Below are positions 26,346-33,910 of a DNA stretch of 47,693 bases, piece by piece; position 1 is the stretch's first letter; every line of letters starts with the position of its first letter. Below the pieces are notes generated by a model that was not told the DNA's origin, did not search any database, and worked only from the letters and a program-made list of their open reading frames with translations. Where the stretch lies: positions 4,454,161 through 4,501,853 of the forward strand of contig CP070812.1 of assembly GCA_020344015.1 (NCBI GenBank), written 5' to 3'. This DNA comes from Gemmatimonadota bacterium. GTDB taxonomy: Bacteria > Gemmatimonadota > Gemmatimonadetes > Palauibacterales > KS3-K002. The position numbers and the translations under genes were made by a program.

Positions 26346-27037
26346 GGCCTCAACAGCTCCGCCTGAACCGCCAGGATGATCGCGCCACGGTCGGGGTCCG
26401 GCTGCGCCGAGCCTAGGACGAGCAGCTGACCTTCCCTCACGTTGACGTGGGTCTCGAATACTGTACCGAAATTGTCTTGTAAGAGCTCCACGCCCAACTG
26501 TACGGTGCCACCGCCTTCGGCCACGCGAACCTCACCGATTTCGCCATTTACCAAGAACCCTCCACCGACACCCGCAGCGCGTTGGCGGATCGATGTCCAC
26601 TCGCGGCCCATCATCACGGCTTCCGCGACCTGCCGGTAGTTTCGGAACCGGAACACGTCCGTCGGTAGCGCATCGGCGATGTCCTGGAGCGCTGGATCCG
26701 GCTCTCCGCCTCCATCCGCTTCAATGATGCGGAAGTGGAGTTTCACGCTCGGCGCCGGCTGATCGTACGTCTCGAGAACCTGGCTGATCCGCTCCAGCAT
26801 CTCCGGCGTCTCGCGCACGGTGATGGTTCGCGTTTGCTCGTCGGTGCTTATAGTTCCACCCCGGTCCACAAACACATAGGGGTCGATGATCTGATAGGCG
26901 GCACCCGGGTCGATATACTCCAGCTGAAACGTCCGCACATCCAGGTCCCCGTACTCATCACTCCAGCACCCTGCAGCGCCCAGGGCCAGCACAACCGCCA
27001 TCGCCATCGCCATCCCCATCGCCATCGCTCTCTTCAT
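26342..27037 (-). CDS. Lipoprotein with secretin-type N domain, third gene of the ECF operon
   Basis: 231-residue lipoprotein. The signal peptide is Met/Ala-rich (MKRAMAMGMAMAMAVVLALG) and ends AAGC. The first half (about 32-110) looks like a secretin N (NolW/STN-like) domain: VRTFQLEYIDPGAAYQIIDP, then ISTDEQTRTITVRETPEMLE and ISQVLETYDQPAPSVKL. The second half begins like the secretin core (LHFRIIEADGG) and has FETHVNVREGQLLVLGSAQP, but the pore-forming part is absent, so this is not a full secretin. GGAGG lies eight bases upstream of ATG 27037. The gene follows the anti-sigma gene by 14 bases. It may sense or bind an envelope partner; the function is unknown. Confidence 0.78.
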   Translation of the reverse strand: MKRAMAMGMAMAMAVVLALGAAGCWSDEYGDLDVRTFQLEYIDPGAAYQIIDPYVFVDRGGTISTDEQTRTITVRETPEMLERISQVLETYDQPAPSVKLHFRIIEADGGGEPDPALQDIADALPTDVFRFRNYRQVAEAVMMGREWTSIRQRAAGVGGGFLVNGEIGEVRVAEGGGTVQLGVELLQDNFGTVFETHVNVREGQLLVLGSAQPDPDRGAIILAVQAELLRP

Positions 27038-27051
27038 CTTCTAATCCTCCA

Positions 27052-27507
27052 CTAGTAGAACCAAATGACCTTCGCTGACTGATCTTGCGTCTCGAATACC
27101 ATGACGTTCTGAGCCGCAGCCACCTCCACCATCGGCTCGATCCGCGGCGCCGGAAACGAAACGACATCCCCCGGCATCTGCCCATTCTCCGAGCCGACCA
27201 GCAGGACCGCCGCAACCACAGCCGCGGCCGCCAGCGGCGCCACCACGCGCCAGGCGTTACGCCGCCGCGCTACCCGCCTGCTTCGCGCCCTTGCTCTGCT
27301 CAGCGCCTCTCCCACACCGGTCCGCGGACCAAGCTCGTCCAACTCGGCTGCCAACTCCTGTTGGCCTTCAAGCAGCCGTGCCGCCACGGTGGTGCAACGC
27401 TCGCACTCCCTCAGGTGGACCGCTAGCTCCGAGTCTCCCTGTCCCCTCAGCTCGGCCGGATCGGCTTCCAGTAGCCGCTCGAGCGCGGCCTTGCATTCAA
27501 TCGCCAT
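27052..27507 (-). CDS. Anti-sigma factor (zinc-finger type, single TM)
   Basis: 151-residue membrane protein, the partner of the overlapping ECF sigma gene. The N-terminal cytoplasmic ZAS-like domain has HLRECERC (31-38), the H-x3-C-x2-C zinc motif, with a further Cys at position 5. A basic stretch (SRARARSRRVARRRNAW) precedes one TM helix (about 88-104, VVAPLAAAAVVAAVLLV). A short periplasmic tail of about 45 residues follows (SFPAPRIEPMVEVAAAQ). ATG 27507 has GGAAGG close upstream, and the coding start overlaps the sigma gene end by 11 bases. It should hold the sigma factor inactive until an envelope signal arrives. Confidence 0.87.
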   Translation of the reverse strand: MAIECKAALERLLEADPAELRGQGDSELAVHLRECERCTTVAARLLEGQQELAAELDELGPRTGVGEALSRARARSRRVARRRNAWRVVAPLAAAAVVAAVLLVGSENGQMPGDVVSFPAPRIEPMVEVAAAQNVMVFETQDQSAKVIWFY

Positions 27508-28093
27508 AGCCTTCCACCAATTCCGGACAGCTTTCCAGTATCTTCTTGCGAATCGCCTTGCGCGCCCTGAACAGGTGCGAGCGCACCGTGACCGGCTCCA
27601 TCTTCAACATCGCGCTCACCTCCACCGCCCCGAACCCCTGCAAATCACACAGGTCGAAGACCTCGCGCTGCCGCTCCGACAGCTCCTCCAAGAACGTCCG
27701 CACCAGACCCGTCGCTCGTTTCTCATCTGCCGCATCGTGCCCCTCTCGCGGATCGTGTGAAGCCGGCACCGGTTCCTGCTTCAGCTTCACTGTCAGCCGG
27801 TCGCGACGCGCCGACTTCCGGTGCAGGTCGGCGGCGGCGCTGCGCGTGACCTGGTACAGCCAGGTCGTGAACTGCGAGCGGCCGTCGAAGCGCGCCAGGT
27901 GCCTGTGCAGCCTCACCAGCACCTCCTGGGTGACGTCGTCGGCGTCGTCCCGATCGCCCGTCCGCGCCAGCGCCCAGCGGTGGATCTGGCCGTAGTGGCG
28001 CTGCACCAGCCGCTCGAATGCGGCTTCATCTCCGGCCTGCGCGCCTCTGACCAAGGCGGATACGCTCTCATCTATCCTCGTCGGCTCGCTCAA
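27497..28093 (-). CDS. ECF-type RNA polymerase sigma factor
   Basis: 198-residue sigma70-family extracytoplasmic-function factor. Region 2 is FERLVQRHYGQIHRWALART followed by DDADDVTQEVLVRLHRHLAR and FTTWLYQVTRSAAADLHRK. Region 4 is LSERQREVFDLCDLQGFGAV with the HTH SAMLKMEPVTVRSHLFRAR. The start is TTG at 28093 with GGGAG five bases upstream. It heads a three-gene operon with its anti-sigma factor and a lipoprotein. A GTAACC-N16-CGCC element (28144-28169) upstream resembles known ECF promoters and suggests autoactivation. The three lipoprotein genes starting divergently at 28304 are obvious candidate targets, but I found no copy of the element in front of them. Confidence 0.95.
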   Translation of the reverse strand: MSEPTRIDESVSALVRGAQAGDEAAFERLVQRHYGQIHRWALARTGDRDDADDVTQEVLVRLHRHLARFDGRSQFTTWLYQVTRSAAADLHRKSARRDRLTVKLKQEPVPASHDPREGHDAADEKRATGLVRTFLEELSERQREVFDLCDLQGFGAVEVSAMLKMEPVTVRSHLFRARKAIRKKILESCPELVEGYGD

Positions 28094-28143
28094 CGCTGCT
28101 CCCGGTGGCCTTTGCCCGTACCTGTGACGTCGCCTACAGGCCC

Positions 28144-28169
28144 GGCGTTTACACGGCTGCCGTGGTTAC
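28144..28169 (-). promoter_or_regulatory. Candidate ECF-type promoter for the sigma factor operon
   Basis: On the minus strand GTAACC (28169-28164), 16 bases, then CGCC (28147-28144). This is similar to the GTAACC-N16-CG.. promoters of some ECF factors. A 13-base palindrome CACGGC-T-GCCGTG occupies part of the spacer (28152-28164). The leader to the TTG start would be about 45 nt. Confidence 0.35.
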
Positions 28170-28303
28170 AGGCCCAAGTTGCCCCTCGCCCCTTAGGATG
28201 GCCAGGGCCGATGGGGATGGTCGCTTCAGTCTCCTCGCGCGTCTATCAAGGTTAGAGACGACAGTGCGACAGCTCCCGCGGTCAGCAGAACCCTAGAGGC
28301 ACG

Positions 28304-29521
28304 ATGACCACCCGTTCGATCAGGCCAGAGCTGATCCTTCTGCTCACCCTGGCACCGGTCGCCTGCGACACCGGCCCGGCCTCCCACTCCGGCCCCGAGG
28401 TCAGAGACAGCGCCGGGGTCCAGATCGTCGAAAGCTCGGGACCCCAGTGGCCGGACGGCGGCGGCTGGCGGCTCGCCGAGTCGCCGACGCTAGATATCGG
28501 TGTCGATGAAGGTGACGAGAAGTACCAGTTTTTCCAGGTCGCCGGTGCCCTCGAGCTCAGCGACGGCCGCATAATCGTGGCGAACGGGGGAACCGGCGAG
28601 CTGCGTTTCTACGACGCGTCCGGGAACTTCCATTCATCGACCGGCCGCCAGGGCAACGGCCCGGGGGAGTTCCAGGACATTCTGTGGATTGAGCGTTTGG
28701 CCGCCGACTCGATTATCGTCTACGATTACCGATTGCGGCGGATCTCGGTCTTCGATTCACTCGGCCGCTTCGTCCGGACCTTCGACCTCTATTTCATCGA
28801 CCAGATCGGTGGCTTCCCGACACTCGTCGCTCCCTTCCCCGACGGCTCGCTCCTCGTGGCTCTCGAACAGTCATTCGTCGGCGAGCGAGAGCCCGGCCTA
28901 CGCCGAGATAGTACCCTCTATTTCCGCTGTGACATGGAGGGCGCCCTGCTCGACACCCTGGGCCGCTATCCCGGTGCCGAGTCGTATTCGATCCAGCAGG
29001 GCGACGGCTGGCTGGGCGGCGGCGTGCCGTTCGGCCACGTGTCGCAGGCCACGGTCCACGGCGCAGGCTACTACTACGGCAGCTCCGACTCCTATGAGAT
29101 CGGCTACCACGCGGCCGATGGAACGCTGCAGCGCATAATTCGGTTGAATCGGAGTAGCCTCGAGGTGACGGCGGAGGACATCGAGCTATTCACACAGCAG
29201 AGTCTCGCGAGCGCGCGCGACGAGCGGAGACGGCAGATCCGCCAGCGCATCTATGCGCGCATGCCGTGGCCCGATGTCATGCCCGCCTACGCGGAATTCA
29301 AAACCGATGCGGAGGGCAACCTCTGGGTATCTGAGTACCTGCGGCCGGGCGACGAGCAGCCACGCTGGACGGTGTTCGATCCCCACGGTACGATGCTGGG
29401 AGTCGTCGAGACGCCACCGCACTTACAGATCTCACAGATCGGCTCGGGCTTCGTGCTGGGACGCTGGCGCGATGAACTCGGCGTCGAGCACGTCCGGATG
29501 TACGAGCTACTGAAGGAGTAG
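28304..29521 (+). CDS. 6-bladed beta-propeller lipoprotein, tandem copy 1
   Basis: 405-residue exported lipoprotein (signal ELILLLTLAPVAC). After the Cys comes the family opening RDSAGVQIVESSGPQWPDGG. Propeller blades follow: LSDGRIIVANGGTGELRFYD, GRQGNGPGEFQDI, VYDYRLRRISVFDSLGRFVR, an FPDGSLLVAL blade, and the closing blade PRWTVFDPHGTMLGVVETPP. A helical hinge (LARDE-like, about 285-325) precedes the last blade. AGAGG lies four bases before the ATG. It is followed eight bases later by copy 2. The family is abundant in this type of bacterium and has no established function; surface or periplasmic binding is plausible. Confidence 0.87.
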   Translation: MTTRSIRPELILLLTLAPVACDTGPASHSGPEVRDSAGVQIVESSGPQWPDGGGWRLAESPTLDIGVDEGDEKYQFFQVAGALELSDGRIIVANGGTGELRFYDASGNFHSSTGRQGNGPGEFQDILWIERLAADSIIVYDYRLRRISVFDSLGRFVRTFDLYFIDQIGGFPTLVAPFPDGSLLVALEQSFVGEREPGLRRDSTLYFRCDMEGALLDTLGRYPGAESYSIQQGDGWLGGGVPFGHVSQATVHGAGYYYGSSDSYEIGYHAADGTLQRIIRLNRSSLEVTAEDIELFTQQSLASARDERRRQIRQRIYARMPWPDVMPAYAEFKTDAEGNLWVSEYLRPGDEQPRWTVFDPHGTMLGVVETPPHLQISQIGSGFVLGRWRDELGVEHVRMYELLKE

Positions 29522-29529
29522 GTTCTGAG

Positions 29530-30786
29530 ATGATGACTAGATACTGGCACCGGCGCCGATTCCCTCAGCCGCGCCGGCTCGGCGCAGCAACCGCCGGCAC
29601 CGCCCTCCTCGTTACACTCGCCGCTTGCGGCGGTGAGGGGGCCAGCCCGAGCGGTGCGGTGATGCGAGACAGCGCCGGCATAGAGATCGTCGAGAACACG
29701 GCCCCGTTGTGGGCCGAGGGCGAAGGCTGGGAGTTGTCCGAGACGCCGTTACTCTCCATCGGCGAGCTCGAGGGCGACCCGCGCTACCAGCTCTATCAGG
29801 TTTACGACGCCCGCAGGCTGAGCGACGGCCGTATCGTCGTGGCCAACGCCGGCTCAAGCGAGCTCAGGTTCTACGACGGCAAGGGGAGGTTCAAAGGGGC
29901 CGCCGGACGGAAAGGGGGAGGCCCGGGAGAATTCAAGGGGCTCGCCGATGTCTGGGCACTGGCGGACGATTCACTGCTCGCCTACGACTTCCGCAATGAC
30001 CGGATCTCCTTCTTCGATCCCAGCGGAGAGTTCTTACGATCGTTTCAGCTCCAGAGCCTGACGGGAGGAAAGTCATCACCCAACCTGGTATCGCCGTTTG
30101 CCGACGGCTCGTTGCTGATCAGCGCCCGAACGATGTTCTTCAGTCCGCAAACCGAGGGTGGCCTACGGCGCGACTCCGTTCTCTACCTGCGCTGCGACCC
30201 CGCCGGCGCGCTGCTCGATTCTGTCGGCTGGTTCCCGGGGCCCGAGTGGTACGTGAAGTCGGACGAGGGCGTTATGGCGGCCAGCTCGCGGGCCTTCGGT
30301 CGCAGTCCTGTCGCTACCGCATTCGCCGACGCTTTCTACTTCGGCAGCTCAGATTCCTACGAAATCGCGCACTACGATGCTAACGGGCAGCTCCGGCGGC
30401 TCATCCGCAGGACGCACCAGAGCCTCGACGTCACAGCGGAAGACATCGAGAGCTGGATAGAAGAGCGGCTAGCCGAAGCGGATGACGAGAACCAGCGGAC
30501 CTTCTGGGAAAAGCTCTACGCCGACATGCCGTTCCCGGAAACGATGCCCGCCTACGAACGACTGATCGTCGACGCGGAAGGCAGCCTCTGGGTCGAAGAG
30601 TATCGGCGGCCGACAGATGAACAGCCACGTTGGACAGTGTTCGACCCGGACGGCGTGATGCTCGGCGAAGTGGAAACTCCGCCAGAGTTCCAGGTCTTCC
30701 AGATCGGTTCCGACTTCGTGCTCGGCCGCTGGACCGACGAACTGGATGTAGAGCACGTTCAGCTCTACAAGCTCAAGGGGCGCTGA
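29530..30786 (+). CDS. 6-bladed beta-propeller lipoprotein, tandem copy 2
   Basis: 418-residue lipoprotein. A long basic N-region precedes the signal TAGTALLVTLAAC, a good lipobox. The family opening is RDSAGIEIVENTAPLWAEGE. Blade motifs run in the same order as in copy 1: LSDGRIVVANAGSSELRFYD, GRKGGGPGEFKGL, YDFRNDRISFFDPSGEFLRS, FADGSLLISA and the final PRWTVFDPDGVMLGEVETPP. Tandem ATG codons at 29530 and 29533 are both possible starts; AAGGAG lies about 11 bases upstream, inside the end of copy 1. The gene is probably co-transcribed with its neighbours. Function unknown. Confidence 0.87.
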   Translation: MMTRYWHRRRFPQPRRLGAATAGTALLVTLAACGGEGASPSGAVMRDSAGIEIVENTAPLWAEGEGWELSETPLLSIGELEGDPRYQLYQVYDARRLSDGRIVVANAGSSELRFYDGKGRFKGAAGRKGGGPGEFKGLADVWALADDSLLAYDFRNDRISFFDPSGEFLRSFQLQSLTGGKSSPNLVSPFADGSLLISARTMFFSPQTEGGLRRDSVLYLRCDPAGALLDSVGWFPGPEWYVKSDEGVMAASSRAFGRSPVATAFADAFYFGSSDSYEIAHYDANGQLRRLIRRTHQSLDVTAEDIESWIEERLAEADDENQRTFWEKLYADMPFPETMPAYERLIVDAEGSLWVEEYRRPTDEQPRWTVFDPDGVMLGEVETPPEFQVFQIGSDFVLGRWTDELDVEHVQLYKLKGR

Positions 30787-30893
30787 TCCGGGACCCAACC
30801 GTTCCGTGTACCTGGCCCGTCTAAGGAGCGACCCCGTGCAGCGGCGCCGCCCCGGCGAGCCCCACCCAATCACCGCCGGAGAAGAGGCTCGTC

Positions 30894-32126
30894 ATGTCCG
30901 CCTACCGCTGGCAGCCGCTGCTCTGCGGCCTCTCTGTAGCACTGCTGACGGCCTGCGGCAGCGAGACCCAACGCTCGCTGCAGCCCTTATTCCGTGACAG
31001 CGCGGGAATCCAGATCGTCGAGAACACGAGCCCCAGGTGGCCCGAAGGACACGGCTGGCGCCTGTCTGAGCGACCAGCCGTGGACATCGGCGTCCTGGAC
31101 GGCGACCCGCACTACCAGCTCTTCCGGGTCACCGGTGCTCTTAGACTCAGCGACGGCCGCCTGGTCGTCGCGAACTCCGGAACGAACGAGCTTCGCTACT
31201 ACGACCCGTCAGGGGCCTACATGACTTCGGCCGGGCGCAGGGGCGGCGGACCCGGTGAATTCGGGGGCCTCAGCTGGCTGGGCGCGTCGGCGGGCGATTC
31301 AGTGCTCGCATACGACTGGCCGAACCGTAGGATTTCGGTCTTCGATGCCGATGGCCGGTTCGCGCGCGGCTTCGTCTTGCGGGACTTGAGTCATGCTCCG
31401 CCCGGCCACGTCCATCCCGCCGCCCTCGGGGCTGGCTTGCTGCTTATTGGCACACAACGCTTCTTCAGGGGGGGGCCGCTCACTACCGGAGTCTACCACG
31501 ACACAATCTTTAATCTGGTCTTTGACGGGGAAGGCGTTCTTGCAGATACGGCAGGCCGTCACGCAGGAGCCGAGTTCTTCGTCGCCGCCCTGGGCGAGCA
31601 CATTGATCTTATGCCTTTACCGTTCGGTCGGTCGACGCACACCGCCCCATGGCGCGACGGCTTCTTCTTCGGCACCGGCGCCTCCTACGAAGTCGCCTAC
31701 TACTCGCTATCAGGTAATCTGTTGCGATCAGTCAGGAAGACCCACACAGCGACGCAAGTCACACCGGCGCACATCCGCAGTTACGTCGAAGCCCAGCTCG
31801 AGGAGATAGATGACCAAGAGGAGCGCCGTTTCATAGAGAGCGTGTTTGCCGAAATGCCCTTCCCCGAGACCATGCCGGCGTACCAGGATGTATTGGTAGA
31901 CGCCGACGGCAACCTCTGGGTCCAGGAATACCGAAAGCCAGGGGCGAGCCGACCGAGCTGGACGGTGTTCGACTCGGACGGCGTGATGCTCGGTGTCGTC
32001 GAGACTCCGACTCGCTTCACCGTCTACCAGATCGGTAACGATTTCGTGCTCGGTCGCTGGACAGACGAGCTCGATATCGAGCACGTTCAATTATACGAGC
32101 TCCGAAAAGACCCCAGCGCGACCTAG
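30894..32126 (+). CDS. 6-bladed beta-propeller lipoprotein, tandem copy 3
   Basis: 410-residue lipoprotein with signal CGLSVALLTAC. The opening is RDSAGIQIVENTSPRWPEGH, then LSDGRLVVANSGTNELRYYD, GRRGGGPGEFGGL, YDWPNRRISVFDADGRFARG and the closing PSWTVFDSDGVMLGVVETPT. The C-terminus (FVLGRWTDELDIEHVQLYEL) is almost identical to that of copy 2, which suggests recent duplication or gene conversion at that end. AGAGG lies six bases before the ATG. It is separated from copy 2 by 107 bases without a clear terminator and converges on the universal stress gene 12 bases away. Function unknown. Confidence 0.87.
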   Translation: MSAYRWQPLLCGLSVALLTACGSETQRSLQPLFRDSAGIQIVENTSPRWPEGHGWRLSERPAVDIGVLDGDPHYQLFRVTGALRLSDGRLVVANSGTNELRYYDPSGAYMTSAGRRGGGPGEFGGLSWLGASAGDSVLAYDWPNRRISVFDADGRFARGFVLRDLSHAPPGHVHPAALGAGLLLIGTQRFFRGGPLTTGVYHDTIFNLVFDGEGVLADTAGRHAGAEFFVAALGEHIDLMPLPFGRSTHTAPWRDGFFFGTGASYEVAYYSLSGNLLRSVRKTHTATQVTPAHIRSYVEAQLEEIDDQEERRFIESVFAEMPFPETMPAYQDVLVDADGNLWVQEYRKPGASRPSWTVFDSDGVMLGVVETPTRFTVYQIGNDFVLGRWTDELDIEHVQLYELRKDPSAT

Positions 32127-32138
32127 TTCGGCACGAGC

Positions 32139-33005
32139 TCACTCAGCCTCTTCCTGCCGCGGCACAACCAACGTCGCGCACTCCCCATGCCGCAGAACGT
32201 AGGTCGACGTGCTTCCCAACAGCATTCTATTAAAGAAGCCAAAGCCGTGCGTCCCCAGCATGATCAAGTCGGCGTTCCATGTCTGCGCTTCATGCAATAT
32301 TTCGTGTCCAGCGTGTCCTTCGCGGATCTCACGGCTCACCATCAACTCGGAGGGCAAGCTAACCTCGGAGAGTATCAGGTCGAACTGATTCCGCGCGTGG
32401 TGGCGTTGCTCGTGCTCATCGAAGAGCGTCGCTTCCAGCATCATCGGGGTCAGCCTGTCCTGAACGTAGAGCGCACGGATTTCAGCCTGATCTGCTTGCG
32501 CGAGCGCCGCTGCAATCTCGAGGACGCGTCGAGATTGGTGCGACAGATCGATCGCCGTTAGGATCCGTCCGAACGGCTCGCGGCGCCCCTCGGTCGCCAC
32601 CAGCACCGGGGGTTGAGCGAGGCGAATGACGCGCTCGGCGGTCGATCCCACTAGGAAGCGAGCCACTGCCGGCCGCGGGTGCGCCCCAACCACAACCAGA
32701 TCGGCTCCGAACTCCTCCGCCATCTTCGAGATCAGCGGAGCCGCGAGGCCGCCACGCACGTGGACCATCGCATCGGGGGCGCCGGCTTCCTCGGCCTGGG
32801 CGACCACCTTGCGATGCAGTTCCTCGCCAAACCTCTCATGATAGTCGGTGGCCTTGATCGCGAACGGCAGCAGCCGCGTCTCGAGCACGCTGACTACATC
32901 CAGGCTGGCGCCGGAGCGGCGAGCACAGGCGGCCGCGGTCACAACCGCCCTCAGACCGTGCTCGCTGGCATCCGTCGCTGCGAGCACGCGCTGCAACTCT
33001 CGCAT
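32139..33005 (-). CDS. Universal stress protein, two Usp domains (copy 2)
   Basis: 288-residue cytosolic protein with two UspA folds in tandem. ATG 33005 was chosen because MRELQRVLAATDASEHGLRA then aligns with the start of the neighbouring copy (MTDIKKVLAATDGSEHGLNA); an in-frame ATG lies four codons upstream. The second domain ends with GTHGFGFFNRMLLGST, a complete G-x2-G-x9-G-S ATP-binding motif. The first domain has GAHPRPAVARFLVGST, in which the second Gly is Pro, so it probably binds nucleotide poorly. It follows the paralogous gene by 23 bases at the end of the archease-rtcB operon. The role is stress tolerance; partners unknown. Confidence 0.92.
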   Translation of the reverse strand: MRELQRVLAATDASEHGLRAVVTAAACARRSGASLDVVSVLETRLLPFAIKATDYHERFGEELHRKVVAQAEEAGAPDAMVHVRGGLAAPLISKMAEEFGADLVVVGAHPRPAVARFLVGSTAERVIRLAQPPVLVATEGRREPFGRILTAIDLSHQSRRVLEIAAALAQADQAEIRALYVQDRLTPMMLEATLFDEHEQRHHARNQFDLILSEVSLPSELMVSREIREGHAGHEILHEAQTWNADLIMLGTHGFGFFNRMLLGSTSTYVLRHGECATLVVPRQEEAE

Positions 33006-33028
33006 ACTATCCCCCATCTCGCAGGAGG

Positions 33029-33907
33029 CTAATCGCCGGCCTCGCGACGCGGCACGATCAGCGTCGCGCGCTGCCCGTGCCGCAAGACGTAAAGTGGCGT
33101 GCTGCCCAGCAGCAGCCGATCGAAGAAGCCGAACCCGTGCGTGCCGACCGCGACGAGGTCGGCATCCCAACCCTGTGCCTCTTCAAGGATCTCGTGTCCC
33201 GCGCGCCCCTCTCTCATCCGGGCGTGCACCGAACCCTCGCCGAGCAGGCCGGTGCCCTCGAGGACCGCTTCCATCTGCTCGCGGCCATGACGTAGCCGCT
33301 CCGACTCATCGATCGAAGCCGCCTTTGCCAGCATCAGGGGGAGCGGCTCGAGCACGTAGAGGACACGGAGCTCCGCCCCGTCGGCCTTGGCCAGGGCCCA
33401 GGCAGCCTCCAGTACGGGGCCGGACATCTCCGAAAGATCGACCGCGACGAGCACGCGCCGGAATGGTTCGCGTCGGGCCTCGCTGGCCAAAAGCACCGGC
33501 CGCTGAGCTAGGTATAACGTGCGGCGACCGGTCGAACCCACGAGGCTGGCGCGAGCCGGTTGTGGGCTCGCGCCTATGACGATAAGGTCCGAATCCGTCT
33601 CATCGGCGACGCGATTGACGAGCTGCGGCGTGAGGCCGGCGCGCACGTGTATTGAGGCACCGACGGCTCCGGCTTCCTCGGTCTGTTTCTCGGCCTTCTC
33701 ACGCGCATCGCGCACGAATGCCAGTTCGTACTCTGCTGGCTCGACGCCCGGTGGCGCGTACTCCGGCGGCAGCAGCAGTACCTCGACGACGGTGGCAACC
33801 TCGAAGCTCGCGCCGGCACGGGCCGCCCAGGCCGCGCCGGTCACGACCGCGTTCAGCCCGTGCTCACTGCCGTCGGTCGCCGCCAGTACTTTCTTGATAT
33901 CAGTCAT
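33029..33907 (-). CDS. Universal stress protein, two Usp domains (copy 1)
   Basis: 292-residue tandem UspA protein, paralogue of the downstream gene. Domain 1 (about 1-145) starts MTDIKKVLAATDGSEHGLNA and has the degenerate loop GASPQPARASLVGST. Domain 2 (about 150-290) starts FRRVLVAVDLSEMSGPVLEA and has the intact GTHGFGFFDRLLLGST. The pattern of one weak and one complete nucleotide site is the same in both copies and therefore predates the duplication. ATG 33907 is three bases after the rtcB stop, with AGGGA inside the end of rtcB, so it is translated from the same transcript. Confidence 0.93.
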   Translation of the reverse strand: MTDIKKVLAATDGSEHGLNAVVTGAAWAARAGASFEVATVVEVLLLPPEYAPPGVEPAEYELAFVRDAREKAEKQTEEAGAVGASIHVRAGLTPQLVNRVADETDSDLIVIGASPQPARASLVGSTGRRTLYLAQRPVLLASEARREPFRRVLVAVDLSEMSGPVLEAAWALAKADGAELRVLYVLEPLPLMLAKAASIDESERLRHGREQMEAVLEGTGLLGEGSVHARMREGRAGHEILEEAQGWDADLVAVGTHGFGFFDRLLLGSTPLYVLRHGQRATLIVPRREAGD

Positions 33908-33910
33908 CGG

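Noticed and set aside
26342..27037. Complete type II or III secretin
   Set aside because: At 231 residues it has only the N-domain-like part and the beginning of the next domain; the pore-forming region is missing.
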